The position numbers were made by a program, and so were the translations under genes. A DNA stretch of 64,000 nucleotides, taken from positions 7,338,501 through 7,402,500 of the forward strand of contig NZ_JAUSYD010000001.1 in NCBI RefSeq assembly GCF_030816615.1, read 5' to 3'. Shown piece after piece: positions 49,614 through 57,850 of the stretch. This DNA comes from Streptomyces sp. B1I3 (GTDB lineage Bacteria > Actinomycetota > Actinomycetes > Streptomycetales > Streptomycetaceae). The number at the start of each line of letters is the position of its first letter. Position 1 is the stretch's first letter. The notes beneath the pieces are model-generated. The model was not told the DNA's origin. It was given only the letters and a program-made list of their open reading frames with translations, and searched no databases.

Positions 49614-50603
49614 ATGCCACGACCCACCGGCCGCGTGCTGACACTCCTGGAGCTGCTGCAGTCGGGCGGCACCCGGACTGTGGCCGAGCTCGCCGACCGT
49701 CTCGGCGTCGAAGGGCGCACTGTGCGGCGGTATGTGGGCCAGCTGATCGACCTGGACGTGCCCGTGGAGTCGGTGCGCGGCCGCTACGGCGGGTACCGGC
49801 TGGCTCCCGGGTACCGCTTGCCTCCGCTCATGCTCAGCGACGACGAGGCGCTGGCCGTGCTGCTCGGCCTGGTCGCCGGCCGCCGGACAGAGCTGACGAC
49901 GACGGAGCGCACGGCAAACGAGACGGCGTCAGCGAAGATCCGGCGGGTGCTGCCCAAGCACATCGCCAGCCGGCTCGACACACTCCTGGAAGCTCTCGCC
50001 TTCACGGACCAACCCGGCGAGTTGGGCCACCCGGACGCCGGGCTGCTGCTCACCATCGCCGATGCGGTGCGCCACCGCCGACCGGTCTCGATCCGCTACA
50101 CCGACCGCGACGGACGGCGCAGCGAACGCACACTGCACGCATACGGAATCGTCGCCCATGCGGGCCGGTGGTACGTGACGGGCAAGGACGCCCAGGCCGG
50201 CGAGGACCGAACCTTCCGGCTCGATCGCATCGCAGCCGCGAGGGCCCTGCCCGGCTCATTCGAAGCGCCTGTGGGTCCTGGTCCGGCACAGCGCGTGTTG
50301 TCAGGATTCGCCACGGCCGAGTACCGGCATGAGGTGACCTTGCGGATCCACGGGACAGTTGAGCAGATCCGCGCGCACCTCCCCGCCGGCGTCGCGAGCC
50401 TGGAGGATCACGAGCCCGCGGCCGGTCAGGACCCGGCGGCCGAGCACTGGCTGCGCGTCGAGCTACGGGCACAGCAGCTCGACTGGTTGCCTCGGATACT
50501 CGCCTCACTCGACCGGCCGTTCGTCATCGAGCGCCCCGATGAACTACGCGACCTCGTCATCGCGCTCGCCGATCGCCTCACGTCCTATGCCCGCCAAGCC
50601 TGA
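49614..50603 (+). CDS. HTH/WYL-domain transcriptional regulator (YafY-like), 329 aa
   Basis: N-terminal HTH_11: LTLLELLQSGGTRTVAELAD, RLGVEGRTVRRYVGQLIDLD, RGRYGGYRLAPGYRLPPLML. WYL domain: RRPVSIRYTDRDGRRSERTL, HAYGIVAHAGRWYVTGKDA, EDRTFRLDRIAAARAL, plus a WCX-like C-terminal part. These regulators bind nucleotides or other ligands, and many act as repressors. It is divergent from the VOC gene; ACAG-N8-CTGT in the gap at about 49578 may be its site. A remnant CRISPR array follows the stop by 50 bases. Confidence 0.95.
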   Translation: MPRPTGRVLTLLELLQSGGTRTVAELADRLGVEGRTVRRYVGQLIDLDVPVESVRGRYGGYRLAPGYRLPPLMLSDDEALAVLLGLVAGRRTELTTTERTANETASAKIRRVLPKHIASRLDTLLEALAFTDQPGELGHPDAGLLLTIADAVRHRRPVSIRYTDRDGRRSERTLHAYGIVAHAGRWYVTGKDAQAGEDRTFRLDRIAAARALPGSFEAPVGPGPAQRVLSGFATAEYRHEVTLRIHGTVEQIRAHLPAGVASLEDHEPAAGQDPAAEHWLRVELRAQQLDWLPRILASLDRPFVIERPDELRDLVIALADRLTSYARQA

Positions 50604-50653
50604 CAGCAAGGAACCAATGTCATGAGACGGCACATGTAACCCGTCGATCCGAG

Positions 50654-50743
50654 GGTGCCACCCCCACGGGCGCGGGGAGCACACGGCGCCGCCTTCCCTT
50701 CCGGCCGCGTCTTCGGGACCATCCCCGCGGGCGCGGGGAGCAC
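50654..50743 (-). CRISPR. Mini CRISPR array: two type I-E-like repeats, one 32-bp spacer
   Basis: The 29-bp repeat at 50715-50743 starts GGGACCATCCCCGCGGGC and ends GGGGAGCAC. A second copy at 50654-50682 has four mismatches at its start and matches from there on. The spacer is 50683-50714, 32 bp (ACGGCGCCGCCTTCCCTTCC...). Degeneracy at the low-coordinate end fits a terminal repeat with the leader on the right, transcribed on the minus strand. No cas genes in the window. Confidence 0.8.
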
Positions 50744-50761
50744 TCTTCCTGAACTGCGTGT

Positions 50762-51490
50762 TTGCCATTCGAAGTAGCCACTCCGCACAACTTTCGCCGA
50801 TTCCGGCGAAACGCTTTTTCGTGCCCATATCATGACAGCTCTCAACGGCCAGTGGGCTATCGAGAAAGGGCGCGCAGGGATACATGGGCAGCAGCCACGA
50901 ACTGGGCTCATGTCGGCAACCCTGCGCCCTCGGTCTGGCGCAGCATTTCGGCTGCCGCCGGATGGGCCGCAGGGCCGTTCATGGCCTCTGAGAAGTCCAG
51001 GTACTGTAACGGAGGTGCAGCGACCTTCAGCTACGTCGGCACGCTGTACTACAGCAAGGCCGCCGGCGCTCCCGAATGTGCCGTTGCTCTGCATATCGAG
51101 AAGGGGTTCAACACCCCAGGGCAGACCCAGCCGCCAAGCTCCACCAAGAAGCTGCCTGGCCAGAATACCGATGCGCCGCTAACTCGCCTGTACGCCGATA
51201 CCACTCGGCGGGACAGAAATCGCTCCATCGCCGTCAGCAACTGCGTGAAGTACTTCGGAGCCAACTACGCAGACGGCGGAAAACAGTGCGACGAGTACCC
51301 CTTCGCCGCAACCTACCAAGGCGCCGCAGGCTCTGAATACGATCCGTACCAGCTCCCCAACAACTTCAGCGTCATGGCCTTGAACGGTACGGAGAACGGG
51401 AACGCCGGCAATCTCCTCGGCCAGTTCTACTGCAAGTACCGCCTGCTCGACGGGCCTGACGACGGTTACCTCGTCAAGATCACCAGCTGA
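50762..51490 (+). CDS. NucA/NucB-type nuclease domain protein, 5' end uncertain
   Basis: The C-terminal half is a clear NucA/NucB DNase domain: RNRSIAVSNCVKYFGANYAD, then CDEYPFAATYQGAAG (the CDEYPFA signature) and NGTENGNAGNLLGQFYCKYR. Upstream it reads YCNGGAATFSYVGTLYYSKA. The first natural residues start near WAAATNWAHVGNP, without a good start or signal peptide; ATG 50981 is internal. I infer the toxin tail of a larger secreted or polymorphic toxin, left as an orphan beside the CRISPR remnant. An acidic gene on the opposite strand follows it. Confidence 0.68.
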   Translation: MPFEVATPHNFRRFRRNAFSCPYHDSSQRPVGYRERARRDTWAAATNWAHVGNPAPSVWRSISAAAGWAAGPFMASEKSRYCNGGAATFSYVGTLYYSKAAGAPECAVALHIEKGFNTPGQTQPPSSTKKLPGQNTDAPLTRLYADTTRRDRNRSIAVSNCVKYFGANYADGGKQCDEYPFAATYQGAAGSEYDPYQLPNNFSVMALNGTENGNAGNLLGQFYCKYRLLDGPDDGYLVKITS

Positions 51491-51535
51491 TCGAAGCACG
51501 GGGCGGGCCACCGCACCGCAAGCCCGCCCCGGGCA

Positions 51536-52000
51536 TCAGGCCGGCCAGAACTGAGCCAGATACTGCTCGAGGCCATGAGGAACACCCACGAGGCACTCCC
51601 GCGCCGCAGCCTCACGGCCCCGGCACTGGACGCGCACATTCCATGTGCCCGGTGCGCGCGACAGAGCAATGGCGTGTGGGGCGGGCCCGCCTGCGACAGC
51701 CCACAGCCGCAGCTCCCCGGAACGACACTCGATACGGGCGGTTGCGGACTCGTCCCACACCCCTTCCGGCGTCGGAGCCGGACCATCCCATACCTGTACA
51801 TCGAAGGACGCGGTCTGAGTATGGCCAGCACTTGTGAAGTCGATGCGCCCGCGCTGTTCTGAGAGGAAGGGTCCCTGGGCGAACCCATCGGGGAACATCG
51901 ATGGCAACCAACTGTCGTCGGCATCCTGCAAACTGAGACCGTAGTAGTCGACGTGGGCATCGACGTGCTGAGCATCCAGGAGTTTCACGCAGCCGACCAT
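51536..52000 (-). CDS. Hypothetical protein, possibly immunity-type, 154 aa
   Basis: ATG 52000 has AAGGAACGCT upstream. The protein opens MVGCVKLLDAQHVDAHVDYY, then GLSLQDADDSWLPSMFPDGF and IDFTSAGHTQTASFDVQVWD. It is soluble with no known motif; acidic regions and the position behind the NucA/NucB tail hint at immunity, but it is on the opposite strand, which is not usual for such pairs. Function unknown. Confidence 0.6.
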   Translation of the reverse strand: MVGCVKLLDAQHVDAHVDYYGLSLQDADDSWLPSMFPDGFAQGPFLSEQRGRIDFTSAGHTQTASFDVQVWDGPAPTPEGVWDESATARIECRSGELRLWAVAGGPAPHAIALSRAPGTWNVRVQCRGREAAARECLVGVPHGLEQYLAQFWPA

Positions 52001-52188
52001 AGCGTTCCTTGGCCTACCAGGCGCAACTCGCTCAGCACCAGGTCCGAGCCCTTGGTGACTTGTGAGGAGCGGCATCTGACCTGCTGTCACTACCTTCCGC
52101 GGCCCAGAGCCTGGGGTCCGCAGCGGCCAGAATCAAATCCTCGGGCTGGTGCTTTCGAGCGCTGCGCCCTTGGGTCTGTCAAACGAAC

Positions 52189-52215
52189 GGCTCTGTTCCG
52201 TAGTCGGTGGTGACG
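52189..52215 (+). repeat. Left inverted repeat of the ISL3 element
   Basis: 27 bases starting GGCTCTGTTCCGTAGTCGG; pairs with 53770-53796 with one mismatch. Confidence 0.87.
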
Positions 52216-52222
52216 TCCGTTG

Positions 52223-53742
52223 TCAGGGCAGGAGGATGCGATGGCGGAGGAGGTCGAATCCTGCTCGGCCATGCATCTGCCTCATGATCCGTTTGGTGCG
52301 GGTGTTGACGCCTTCGGTGCGGCCGTTGTGGTAGCGCAGGGTGAGGCTGGCGTTGACTGCGGCGCGGTCGAGTTCCAGGCCGTGGGGCAGGGCAGGTCGG
52401 CTGCACGGACGGCGGCGATCCATTCGGTGAGGCGGGTCTCGTTGCCCTTCGCCGGGGTCAGTAGCTGGGCGAATGTGCCGACGAATCGGGCGAGTTCGGC
52501 TGTCTCGGGGCATGCGGTGGTGAGGGTTGCCAGGAGGGCGGTGTACTTGGCCCACAAGTGTTCGGGGTCTGTGAGCAGGAGCCGGGTCGCGTGGCGCGGG
52601 GTGATCACCGGCCGGTTGCCCTCGGCTCGTCCCTGGGTGAGGTAGCGGACCAGGAGGCTATGGCTGCCGGTATAGCCCGGGCTTTGATCTCGCGGAACAG
52701 CTGGGTGACGGCCACTGCGGGCTCGGCCGCACGTCGAAACCGTAGGTGCTCGCGGTAGGGGTCGACCAAGGTGGTCCGGTAGCGGGGCGCGATGCGGTCG
52801 GCCGAGGGTTCGGGGATGCGGGAGTAGCGCTTGACGGTGTTCAGGGTCAGGTCGAGACGGCGGGCGCATTCCAACAGTCCGACGCCCCGTCCGAGGAGGT
52901 CGTGGACCTGGTGCCAGCGCTCGCGGATCGTCTGTTCGTGGACCCCGCCGGGGCGGGCCGGGTTGACCATGGCCCAGCACGAGGCATGGGCCCGTACTTC
53001 GGCCAGGACCTTGCCGCACAGATTCCGCCACAGGTGCCATCGGTCGCTGACCTGCACCGCGTCGGGCAGGGCCCGGCGGATCGCTTCGGCGTAGGTGGCC
53101 GAGCCGTCCCGGCACACGGTGTCGATGCCGGGGTGCTCGAGCAGCCAGGCTTCCAGACCGGCGGCCTCGCGGCCGGGCAGCACGTCGATGCGCTCGCCTG
53201 CCCGGCGTCGATGATGATCGTGGCGTACCGGTGCCGGCGGCGCAGGGCGAAGTCGTCGACTCCGACCACTCGCGGGGTTTGCACCGGGGGTATGGGGATG
53301 CGCCGCAGCAGGCGCAGGGCGGTGGCGAACGACATGGGCACGGCCAGTGAGTGGGTGAGCCGGGCAGCCGCCCGGCCGCATAACTCCTTCACCACCACAC
53401 TAACCTGACTGGTCAGGCGGGTGGTGCGGCGTTGCAGGCGTTCCATCAGCCCGGGGACCTGCTCGCGGAAGGTCTGGCGCCGGCATTCCAGGACCGGGCA
53501 GACCAGGGCCGCACCTGGACGTGGACCACGACCTTGCGGCCGTCGACCGGCACATCCGCCATGGTCCGGCTGTGGTATCCGTGGACTTTTCCGGTCAGCA
53601 CCCTGCACACCGGGCAAGGCGAGGGAACATCCCGGGTCCGGGCCGCGACCCGGATCACCTCACCGGCATCGACCACCTCCTCGATGACCAACGCAGAGAG
53701 CCCCGAAAACACGGTTGCCACAAGGCAGTTGAGATCTCGCAT
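52223..53742 (-). pseudogene. ISL3-family transposase with multiple frameshifts
   Basis: Pieces of one protein appear in all three minus frames in order: FSGLSALVIEEVVDAGEVIR and VPSPCPVCRVLTGKVHGYHS (zinc-finger start), then RLTHSLAVPMSFATALRLLR, VGVDDFALRRRHRYATIII (first DDE Asp), DVLPGREAAGLEAWL, AVQVSDRWHLWRNLCGKVLA (second Asp), and RYHNGRTEGVNTRTKRIMRQ (Glu, NGRTEGxN) near the end. At least four shifts are needed to join them. The element cannot move by itself. Confidence 0.87.
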
Positions 53743-53769
53743 GTGATGTCAACGAGACCCCTCACGTGC

Positions 53770-53796
53770 CGTCACCGCCGACTACGGAACAGAGCC
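53770..53796 (-). repeat. Right inverted repeat of the ISL3 element
   Basis: Complement of the left end at 52189-52215, with one mismatch near position 20. Confidence 0.87.
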
Positions 53797-54044
53797 GAAC
53801 GTTTTACAGTCCCTCCCCAGCGCGGTGATCACGCCGGATCGCCGCGTACAGCTCGACTTGGACATCTGCGGCATGACCAGGACCTTTCACCAGGAACACC
53901 TCGATGCTGGCCTGGCAAGTACCGAAGTGCTGTCAAAACTCGGGTTCTGGCGCAGGTTCTGTGAGGTCGTCGCGCTGAGTGACCAGTCCTCTGGGATGAA
54001 TTTCAGCGCTGGGTGTGGGTGGCTCGTATGATCGTGGGCGGGAT

Positions 54045-54118
54045 GGGGCTCGTAGCGCAGTGGCTGTCGCGCCTTCACCGCATGTGGGAGGACGCCGGTT
54101 CGAATCCGGCCAGCCCCA
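54045..54118 (+). tRNA. tRNA-like gene with unusual anticodon arm
   Basis: Acceptor GGGGCTC pairs with CAGCCCC (one mismatch at the inner pair); GATGGGGCT at 54042-54050 and AGCCCCATC at 54112-54120 are perfectly complementary over 9 bases. The D-arm is TAGCGC...GCGC, and the T-arm GCCGGTTCGAATCCGGC is perfect. The anticodon arm (CTTCACCGCATGTGGGAG) does not fold into a regular 5-bp stem with T33; CAT is the likeliest anticodon, with one A-G mismatch. No CCA is encoded. It may be a tRNA in decay or a non-standard one of mobile-element origin. Confidence 0.5.
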
Positions 54119-54350
54119 TCCCACCCTGGCTCATGCTGTGGGGTGATCAGGTAGGCGCCGGCGGTGCGTTCGTCGGCGGTGAGGCCGGTGACGTCCAGCA
54201 GCTGACCGTCAAGCGGTCCGCCGGTCAGCTCGATGCACTCCGCTCAGGCTGCCAGTCGTGACGGAGAGGCCGCACACGGACGCCACCACCATGAGTGAAC
54301 TGCACCCGCCACCCGTGACGGCGGGGGTGATCAGGCACGTTGAGCCGCCC

Positions 54351-54786
54351 ATGCAACGAATGATCATTTCTGCTGCCCTGGCCGCTGTCCTCGTTCCCTT
54401 GGCCGCCGCTCCTGCGGTCTCCACTCCCACGGCGGCTCGGGCCTACGTGAACAAGCGGGTCAACGCGTGTGGGGAAGGGCCCTGGCTGCCGACCGGGGGC
54501 CGTGGCCCACTACTGGTACAAGCGCGGCTCCTCGGCCCGTGGGGTTGGCTGGGTGTATGCCTCGCGGGAGGGTGTGCGCTCCGGCACCGCCCGCTGGCTG
54601 GTCAAGAAGCCCGGCGGCACCTGGAAGACCGGCGGCGGCTGGTAGCGCGCGGCCCGGGTGGGTGGCACGTTCGTGGAGACGTCTTGGGGTCGGGACGGGC
54701 ACACGGGCCCGGTGTACCCGCGCGGTACCCGGATCTGCGTGCAGTTCAAGGGCCTGTCCACGAAGGCGTGCGTCTCGCTGAAGTGA
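54351..54786 (+). pseudogene. Secreted small protein, frameshift and stop codon
   Basis: ATG 54351 opens MQRMIISAALAAVLVPLAAA, a Sec signal peptide, then VNKRVNACGEGPWLPTG. After a shift near 54490 the natural sequence is AVAHYWYKRGSSARGVGWVY, ASREGVRSGTARWLVKKPGG, a TAG at the codon after TGGGW, then TSWGRDGHTGPVYPRGTRIC and FKGLSTKACVSLK before the final stop. Cys pairs in the start and end suggest disulfides. The intact form would be a secreted protein of about 145 residues. Confidence 0.6.
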
Positions 54787-54876
54787 CCCGGCCGCCGCGC
54801 CTGAGTGGCGCCGCAATGGCACCGGCCATGGCCGTGGCCAGACCGCTGTGCCGCAGCGGCCGCTCAGAGGGGCCGC

Positions 54877-55215
54877 TCAGAGATGGCCGTCCAGGAACTT
54901 CCGTACCTCGGCGGTGGTCATAGGCCCCGTGCCGTGCGCCACCGCCTCTCTCTCCTTCAACAGGACGCAGGACGGGGCTCCGGTGATCCCGTATCGCTCG
55001 GTTGCGGCGGGACAACGTTTGATGTCGGCGCGGACAGCCGTCAGGCGGCCCGTGTAGTCGTCGGCGATGCCACCCATGACGAGGTCCATCACCCGGCAGG
55101 GCTCGATTGCCTTGGGCCATGCCCCGGTGAAGTATGCGAGGACCGGAACTCTGCTCATCCCGAGGATGAAACTGAACTCCGCGTCCTCACGAGGTCGGTG
55201 AACCCGCGTCGTCAT
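54877..55215 (-). CDS. Thioredoxin-like protein lacking the first active-site Cys, 112 aa
   Basis: VPVLAYFTGAWPKAIEPCRV occupies the thioredoxin active-site position; normal WCGPC reads W-PKAIEP-C here, so the attacking Cys is missing and the loop is longer. The cis-Pro region GITGAPSCVLLKEREAVAH and the C-terminal VRKFLDGHL keep the fold. It probably cannot act as a disulfide reductase; it may bind a partner or act as a chaperone. ATG 55215 follows AAGGAGCATCC. Confidence 0.8.
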   Translation of the reverse strand: MTTRVHRPREDAEFSFILGMSRVPVLAYFTGAWPKAIEPCRVMDLVMGGIADDYTGRLTAVRADIKRCPAATERYGITGAPSCVLLKEREAVAHGTGPMTTAEVRKFLDGHL

Positions 55216-55295
55216 GGATGCTCCTTACCTCACGTCCGTTATTGCATCCCCATCATCCCTCGCGCGGTGGCCGCCGACCTTGCAGTAGACATGAC

Positions 55296-55326
55296 GAAGC
55301 CCCGACCGTTCGGCGGCCGGGGCTTC
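55296..55326 (-). terminator. Hairpin terminator candidate
   Basis: GAAGCCCCG (55296-55304) pairs perfectly with CGGGGCTTC (55318-55326) across a 13-base loop. It lies five bases beyond the stop of the short minus-strand gene at 55332-55442. There is no long T-run, which is normal in Streptomyces. Confidence 0.6.
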
Positions 55327-55331
55327 TCTGC

Positions 55332-55442
55332 TCAGTGCTGCGGCGTCTCCGGCTCTGCCGGGACGAGGAAGCCGGGTGGCTGCCCGGCCTCCCACACTGC
55401 GACCAGTTCGGCGTACCGCGGGTCGATTCATTCCTGCGCCAT
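55332..55442 (-). pseudogene. Small conserved Streptomyces-type protein with an early stop
   Basis: ATG 55442 follows GGAGGAGGTGCCCC, a near-ideal ribosome site, and reads MAQE, stop, IDPRYAELVAVWEAGQPPGF then LVPAEPETPQH, stop. The frame after the TGA is natural, and similar short proteins (xDPRYAELVAVWEAG) occur in Streptomyces. The hairpin terminator follows. I infer a gene killed by a recent point mutation. Confidence 0.5.
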
Positions 55443-55474
55443 GGGGCACCTCCTCCCGCCGGGCTAGCAGCCGG

Positions 55475-55627
55475 TCAGCCGCCAGGCTTCGGCTTCGGGG
55501 TGATGACGATGGTGCACGAGGGGGCATGCTGACATTTCGCGGCAACCGAGACGAGAGTTTCGTCCGACGGCGGCCCCCACAGCTCCTCGTCTGCTGGGTA
55601 GCCGAGGGCCGCGATCGTCTCGAGTAG
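55475..55627 (-). pseudogene. C-terminus of an unknown protein, cut by the Tn3 remnant
   Basis: The minus strand reads TIAALGYPADEELWGPPSDE, TLVSVAAKCQHAPSCTIVIT and PKPKPGG, stop. The composition is natural, but no start is found; it meets the Tn3 fragment near 55636. It would have been cotranscribed with the next short gene. Confidence 0.45.
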
Positions 55628-55635
55628 TCGACCCG

Positions 55636-56041
55636 GTCGACGACACCTACCGCCGGCAGACGAACCGGCAGCTCACCGTCCAGGGGGCCGGTCACAAGCT
55701 CGCCCGGGACATCTGCCACGGCAATCGCGGGCAGAGATCATACAGGCGTAAAGGACGGGTAGGAGGGCCAGCTCGGCGCGCTCGGCCTGGTCCTCAATGC
55801 CGCCGTGCCCGGACGACCCGCTACCTCAACGCCGCTGCCGGACACCTGAGGGCCTGGCGCCCGAGGAGCGGGACACGACGTCCTGGACGAAGACGTGTCC
55901 CGCGTCTCCCCGCTCAAGCACGCCAACCTCAACCGCCTGGGCGGCTACGGCTTCGCTGCACACCCACCGCGCGAGGGCCTGCGGCCCCTGCGCGACCCGG
56001 CAACCGTCCACCTTGACGAGGACGACGGTGCCGAGGATTGA
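55636..56041 (+). pseudogene. Tn3-family transposase, C-terminal end
   Basis: DDTYRRQTNRQLTVQ, then GHKLARDICHGNRG, LGALGLVLNA, and, after shifts, AGHDVLDEDVSRVSPLKHAN and LNRLGGYGFAAHPPREGLRP, stop at 56041. This is the last part of a Tn3 transposase (RDICHGxRG ... LSPLxHxNLNxLGRYxF). The frames change at least twice. Together with the piece at 22.8 kb it shows that Tn3 elements have been in this region. Confidence 0.72.
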
Positions 56042-56101
56042 CGCGCAAGCCGCGAGAAGCCGTAGTTCAAGCGGGCGGCTGCGCGCCGGCGATTCGACAC
56101 G

Positions 56102-56755
56102 TCAGGGGATCTGTGCCTCGATGTGGGCGAGTTGGGCGGCGAGGATCTCTTCGAATGCGGCGCGGCGGTCTGCCCCGACGGGGCGGATGTCGCGGGCGAA
56201 GTGGGACAGGGCGGGGAAGCGCTCGGGATCGGCACCGAGCACCGCGACGCGGAACTGCTCCATGCCCTGTTCGTACTCCTTGGGGGTGAGGGTGCCGATC
56301 CCGGCCTCGGAGGCGATCAGCGCGGCGATGAGGATCACGATGCGGTGGTAGCGCGCCGGGACCTCCTCGTCGGGCAGGCCGGACCCGCGTAGGGCCTGCA
56401 GCAGCTCCTCCATGACCAAACGGGATCCGATGCCGCCGGAGCCGAAGCGCGCCCACACCCCGGCGAGCTGCAGCTGTTCACCGAAGACCTCGCGCAGGCG
56501 CAGCGCCACGGCGGTGATGCGCTGCTTCCAGTCGCCCTGGGGGCGGTAGCCGTCCATGGCGGCCAGCAGGGTCCGGTCGGCAACTGCGCGCAGCAGCTCA
56601 GTCTTGTTGCGGAAGTGCCGGTAGAGGCTAGAGGAGTCGGTCCCGAGCGCTGCGGCGAGTTTGCGCACGCTGAACGATTCGGTGTCGCTCGTACGCAGCA
56701 GTTCCGCCGCGGTGTCCAGGATTTCCTCGGTCGACCATCGCTTGCGGCCAGTCAT
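56102..56755 (-). CDS. TetR-family transcriptional regulator, 217 aa
   Basis: N-terminal HTH: STEEILDTAAELLRTSDTES, FSVRKLAAALGTDSSSLYRH, FRNKTELLRAVADRTLLAAM. The C-terminal ligand domain is TetR_C-like (LREVFGEQLQLAGVWARFGS, RYHRIVILIAALIASEAGIG). ATG 56755. It is divergent from the esterase gene, and the gap contains a perfect ATGCACGC-N3-GCGTGCAT palindrome, so autoregulation and esterase control are likely. Confidence 0.92.
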   Translation of the reverse strand: MTGRKRWSTEEILDTAAELLRTSDTESFSVRKLAAALGTDSSSLYRHFRNKTELLRAVADRTLLAAMDGYRPQGDWKQRITAVALRLREVFGEQLQLAGVWARFGSGGIGSRLVMEELLQALRGSGLPDEEVPARYHRIVILIAALIASEAGIGTLTPKEYEQGMEQFRVAVLGADPERFPALSHFARDIRPVGADRRAAFEEILAAQLAHIEAQIP

Positions 56756-56799
56756 CTCGCCCCTCTCATCCAGCCTGAGTTTAACGCATGCACTTGCTG

Positions 56800-56818
56800 A
56801 TGCACGCACCGCGTGCAT
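56800..56818. promoter_or_regulatory. Perfect 8-3-8 palindrome, TetR operator candidate
   Basis: ATGCACGC (56800-56807), ACC, GCGTGCAT (56811-56818), in the gap between the TetR and esterase genes. A related half-site, GCATGCAC, lies 13 bases upstream. Confidence 0.65.
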
Positions 56819-56887
56819 ACTGAGGGCAACGCACTTCCAGCCACGAGGACACACCCGGCGCTTGAAGCCGGGAGGGGAGAAGGACAC

Positions 56888-57850
56888 ATGAGCGAGACCA
56901 CTGCCGCGCCACGGCCGCCGGAGCCGGACTTCTCGGCGATCACGACCGAGGAACTGTTCGCCTACCGCGATGCGGAGAACCGCTTCCGGGCCTCCAGCGC
57001 GGCGCGGGCGATCCTCGGAGAGCCGGACCCCGGCACCGCGATCGACTGGCAGCAGATCGCGCTGCCCGGCCGCGACCTACCGGTCCGGGTCTACCGGTCG
57101 GCACGGACGGGAGACAACGAAGCCGCAGCCCGAACCGACCTGCCACTCGTGGTCCATGTCCACGGAGGCGGCTTCGTGGGCACGGCAGCGCAGTGCGACT
57201 GGACTAACAGCCACCTCGCCGCCCGACTGCCCGCCCTCGTCGTCTCGGTCGAGCACCGCCTCCTCGCACCCGGCACCCCGCTCGCAAACGCTGCCGACGA
57301 CGGCTGGGACGTGCTCGACCACGTGGTGCGGCACGCCGCGCAGTGGGGCGTCGACCCGGCGCGCACGGCCGTGTTCGGCGAGAGCTGCGGCGCGCTGATC
57401 AGCGCCTTGACGGCCATCCGGGCCCGGGAGGCCGGCCAGGAACTCAGGGCGCAGGTACTGGTCAACCCCGCGGTCGACGTGACCAAGACGATGTTCGACT
57501 ACGCCTCGATCGCGGAGTACGCGTACACCCCGACCCGGGCCCTGCCTCAACTGCGGCTCTTCCAGCAGCTCGCCGTCCCGCCGGGGACCGACGCCGACGC
57601 GGTTTCGCCCCTGTTCGCGGACGACCTGAGCGGGCTCGCCCCGGCGCTCGTGGTGGTGCCCACCCAGGACGCGGTCGCCGACCACGGCCGCCGCTACACC
57701 GAGCGACTGCGCGCGGCAGGGACGCCCGTGCAGCTTTCCGAATACCCGGGCGCGAAGCACGCGTTCCTCACCTTGCCCGGCGTCGAACCACAAGCCGAGG
57801 CCGCCCAGGCGCAGATCCTCCAGTTCCTTTGCAGAGCCCTGGCAAAGTGA
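56888..57850 (+). CDS. Alpha/beta hydrolase, HSL-type esterase, 320 aa
   Basis: Hormone-sensitive-lipase family: LVVHVHGGGFVGTAAQC (HGGGF oxyanion loop), TAVFGESCGALISALTAI (GESCG nucleophile elbow), PTQDAVADHGRRYTERL (Asp) and YPGAKHAFLTL (His). ATG 56888 follows GGAGAAGGACAC. There is no signal peptide. It probably hydrolyses short-chain esters in the cytoplasm. Control by the divergent TetR is likely. After it, about 550 bases hold only remnants before the next reductase gene. Confidence 0.94.
   Translation: MSETTAAPRPPEPDFSAITTEELFAYRDAENRFRASSAARAILGEPDPGTAIDWQQIALPGRDLPVRVYRSARTGDNEAAARTDLPLVVHVHGGGFVGTAAQCDWTNSHLAARLPALVVSVEHRLLAPGTPLANAADDGWDVLDHVVRHAAQWGVDPARTAVFGESCGALISALTAIRAREAGQELRAQVLVNPAVDVTKTMFDYASIAEYAYTPTRALPQLRLFQQLAVPPGTDADAVSPLFADDLSGLAPALVVVPTQDAVADHGRRYTERLRAAGTPVQLSEYPGAKHAFLTLPGVEPQAEAAQAQILQFLCRALAK

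Larger units (their letters stand above)
52189..53796 (-). mobile_element. ISL3-family element, about 1.6 kb, decayed
   Basis: 27-bp terminal inverted repeats match with one mismatch: 52189-52215 begins GGCTCTGTTCCGTAGTCGG, and the complement of 53770-53796 begins the same way. Next come GTGGTGACG and CGGTGACG-like ends. The flanks are AAACGAAC and GAACGTTT, which do not give a clean 8-bp duplication, so either the repeat is longer or the target copies have drifted. The transposase inside is broken in several places. Confidence 0.87.

Noticed and set aside
54877..55467. Plus-strand frame across the thioredoxin-like gene
   Set aside because: Unnatural composition; the minus frame has the thioredoxin pattern and AAGGAG ribosome site.
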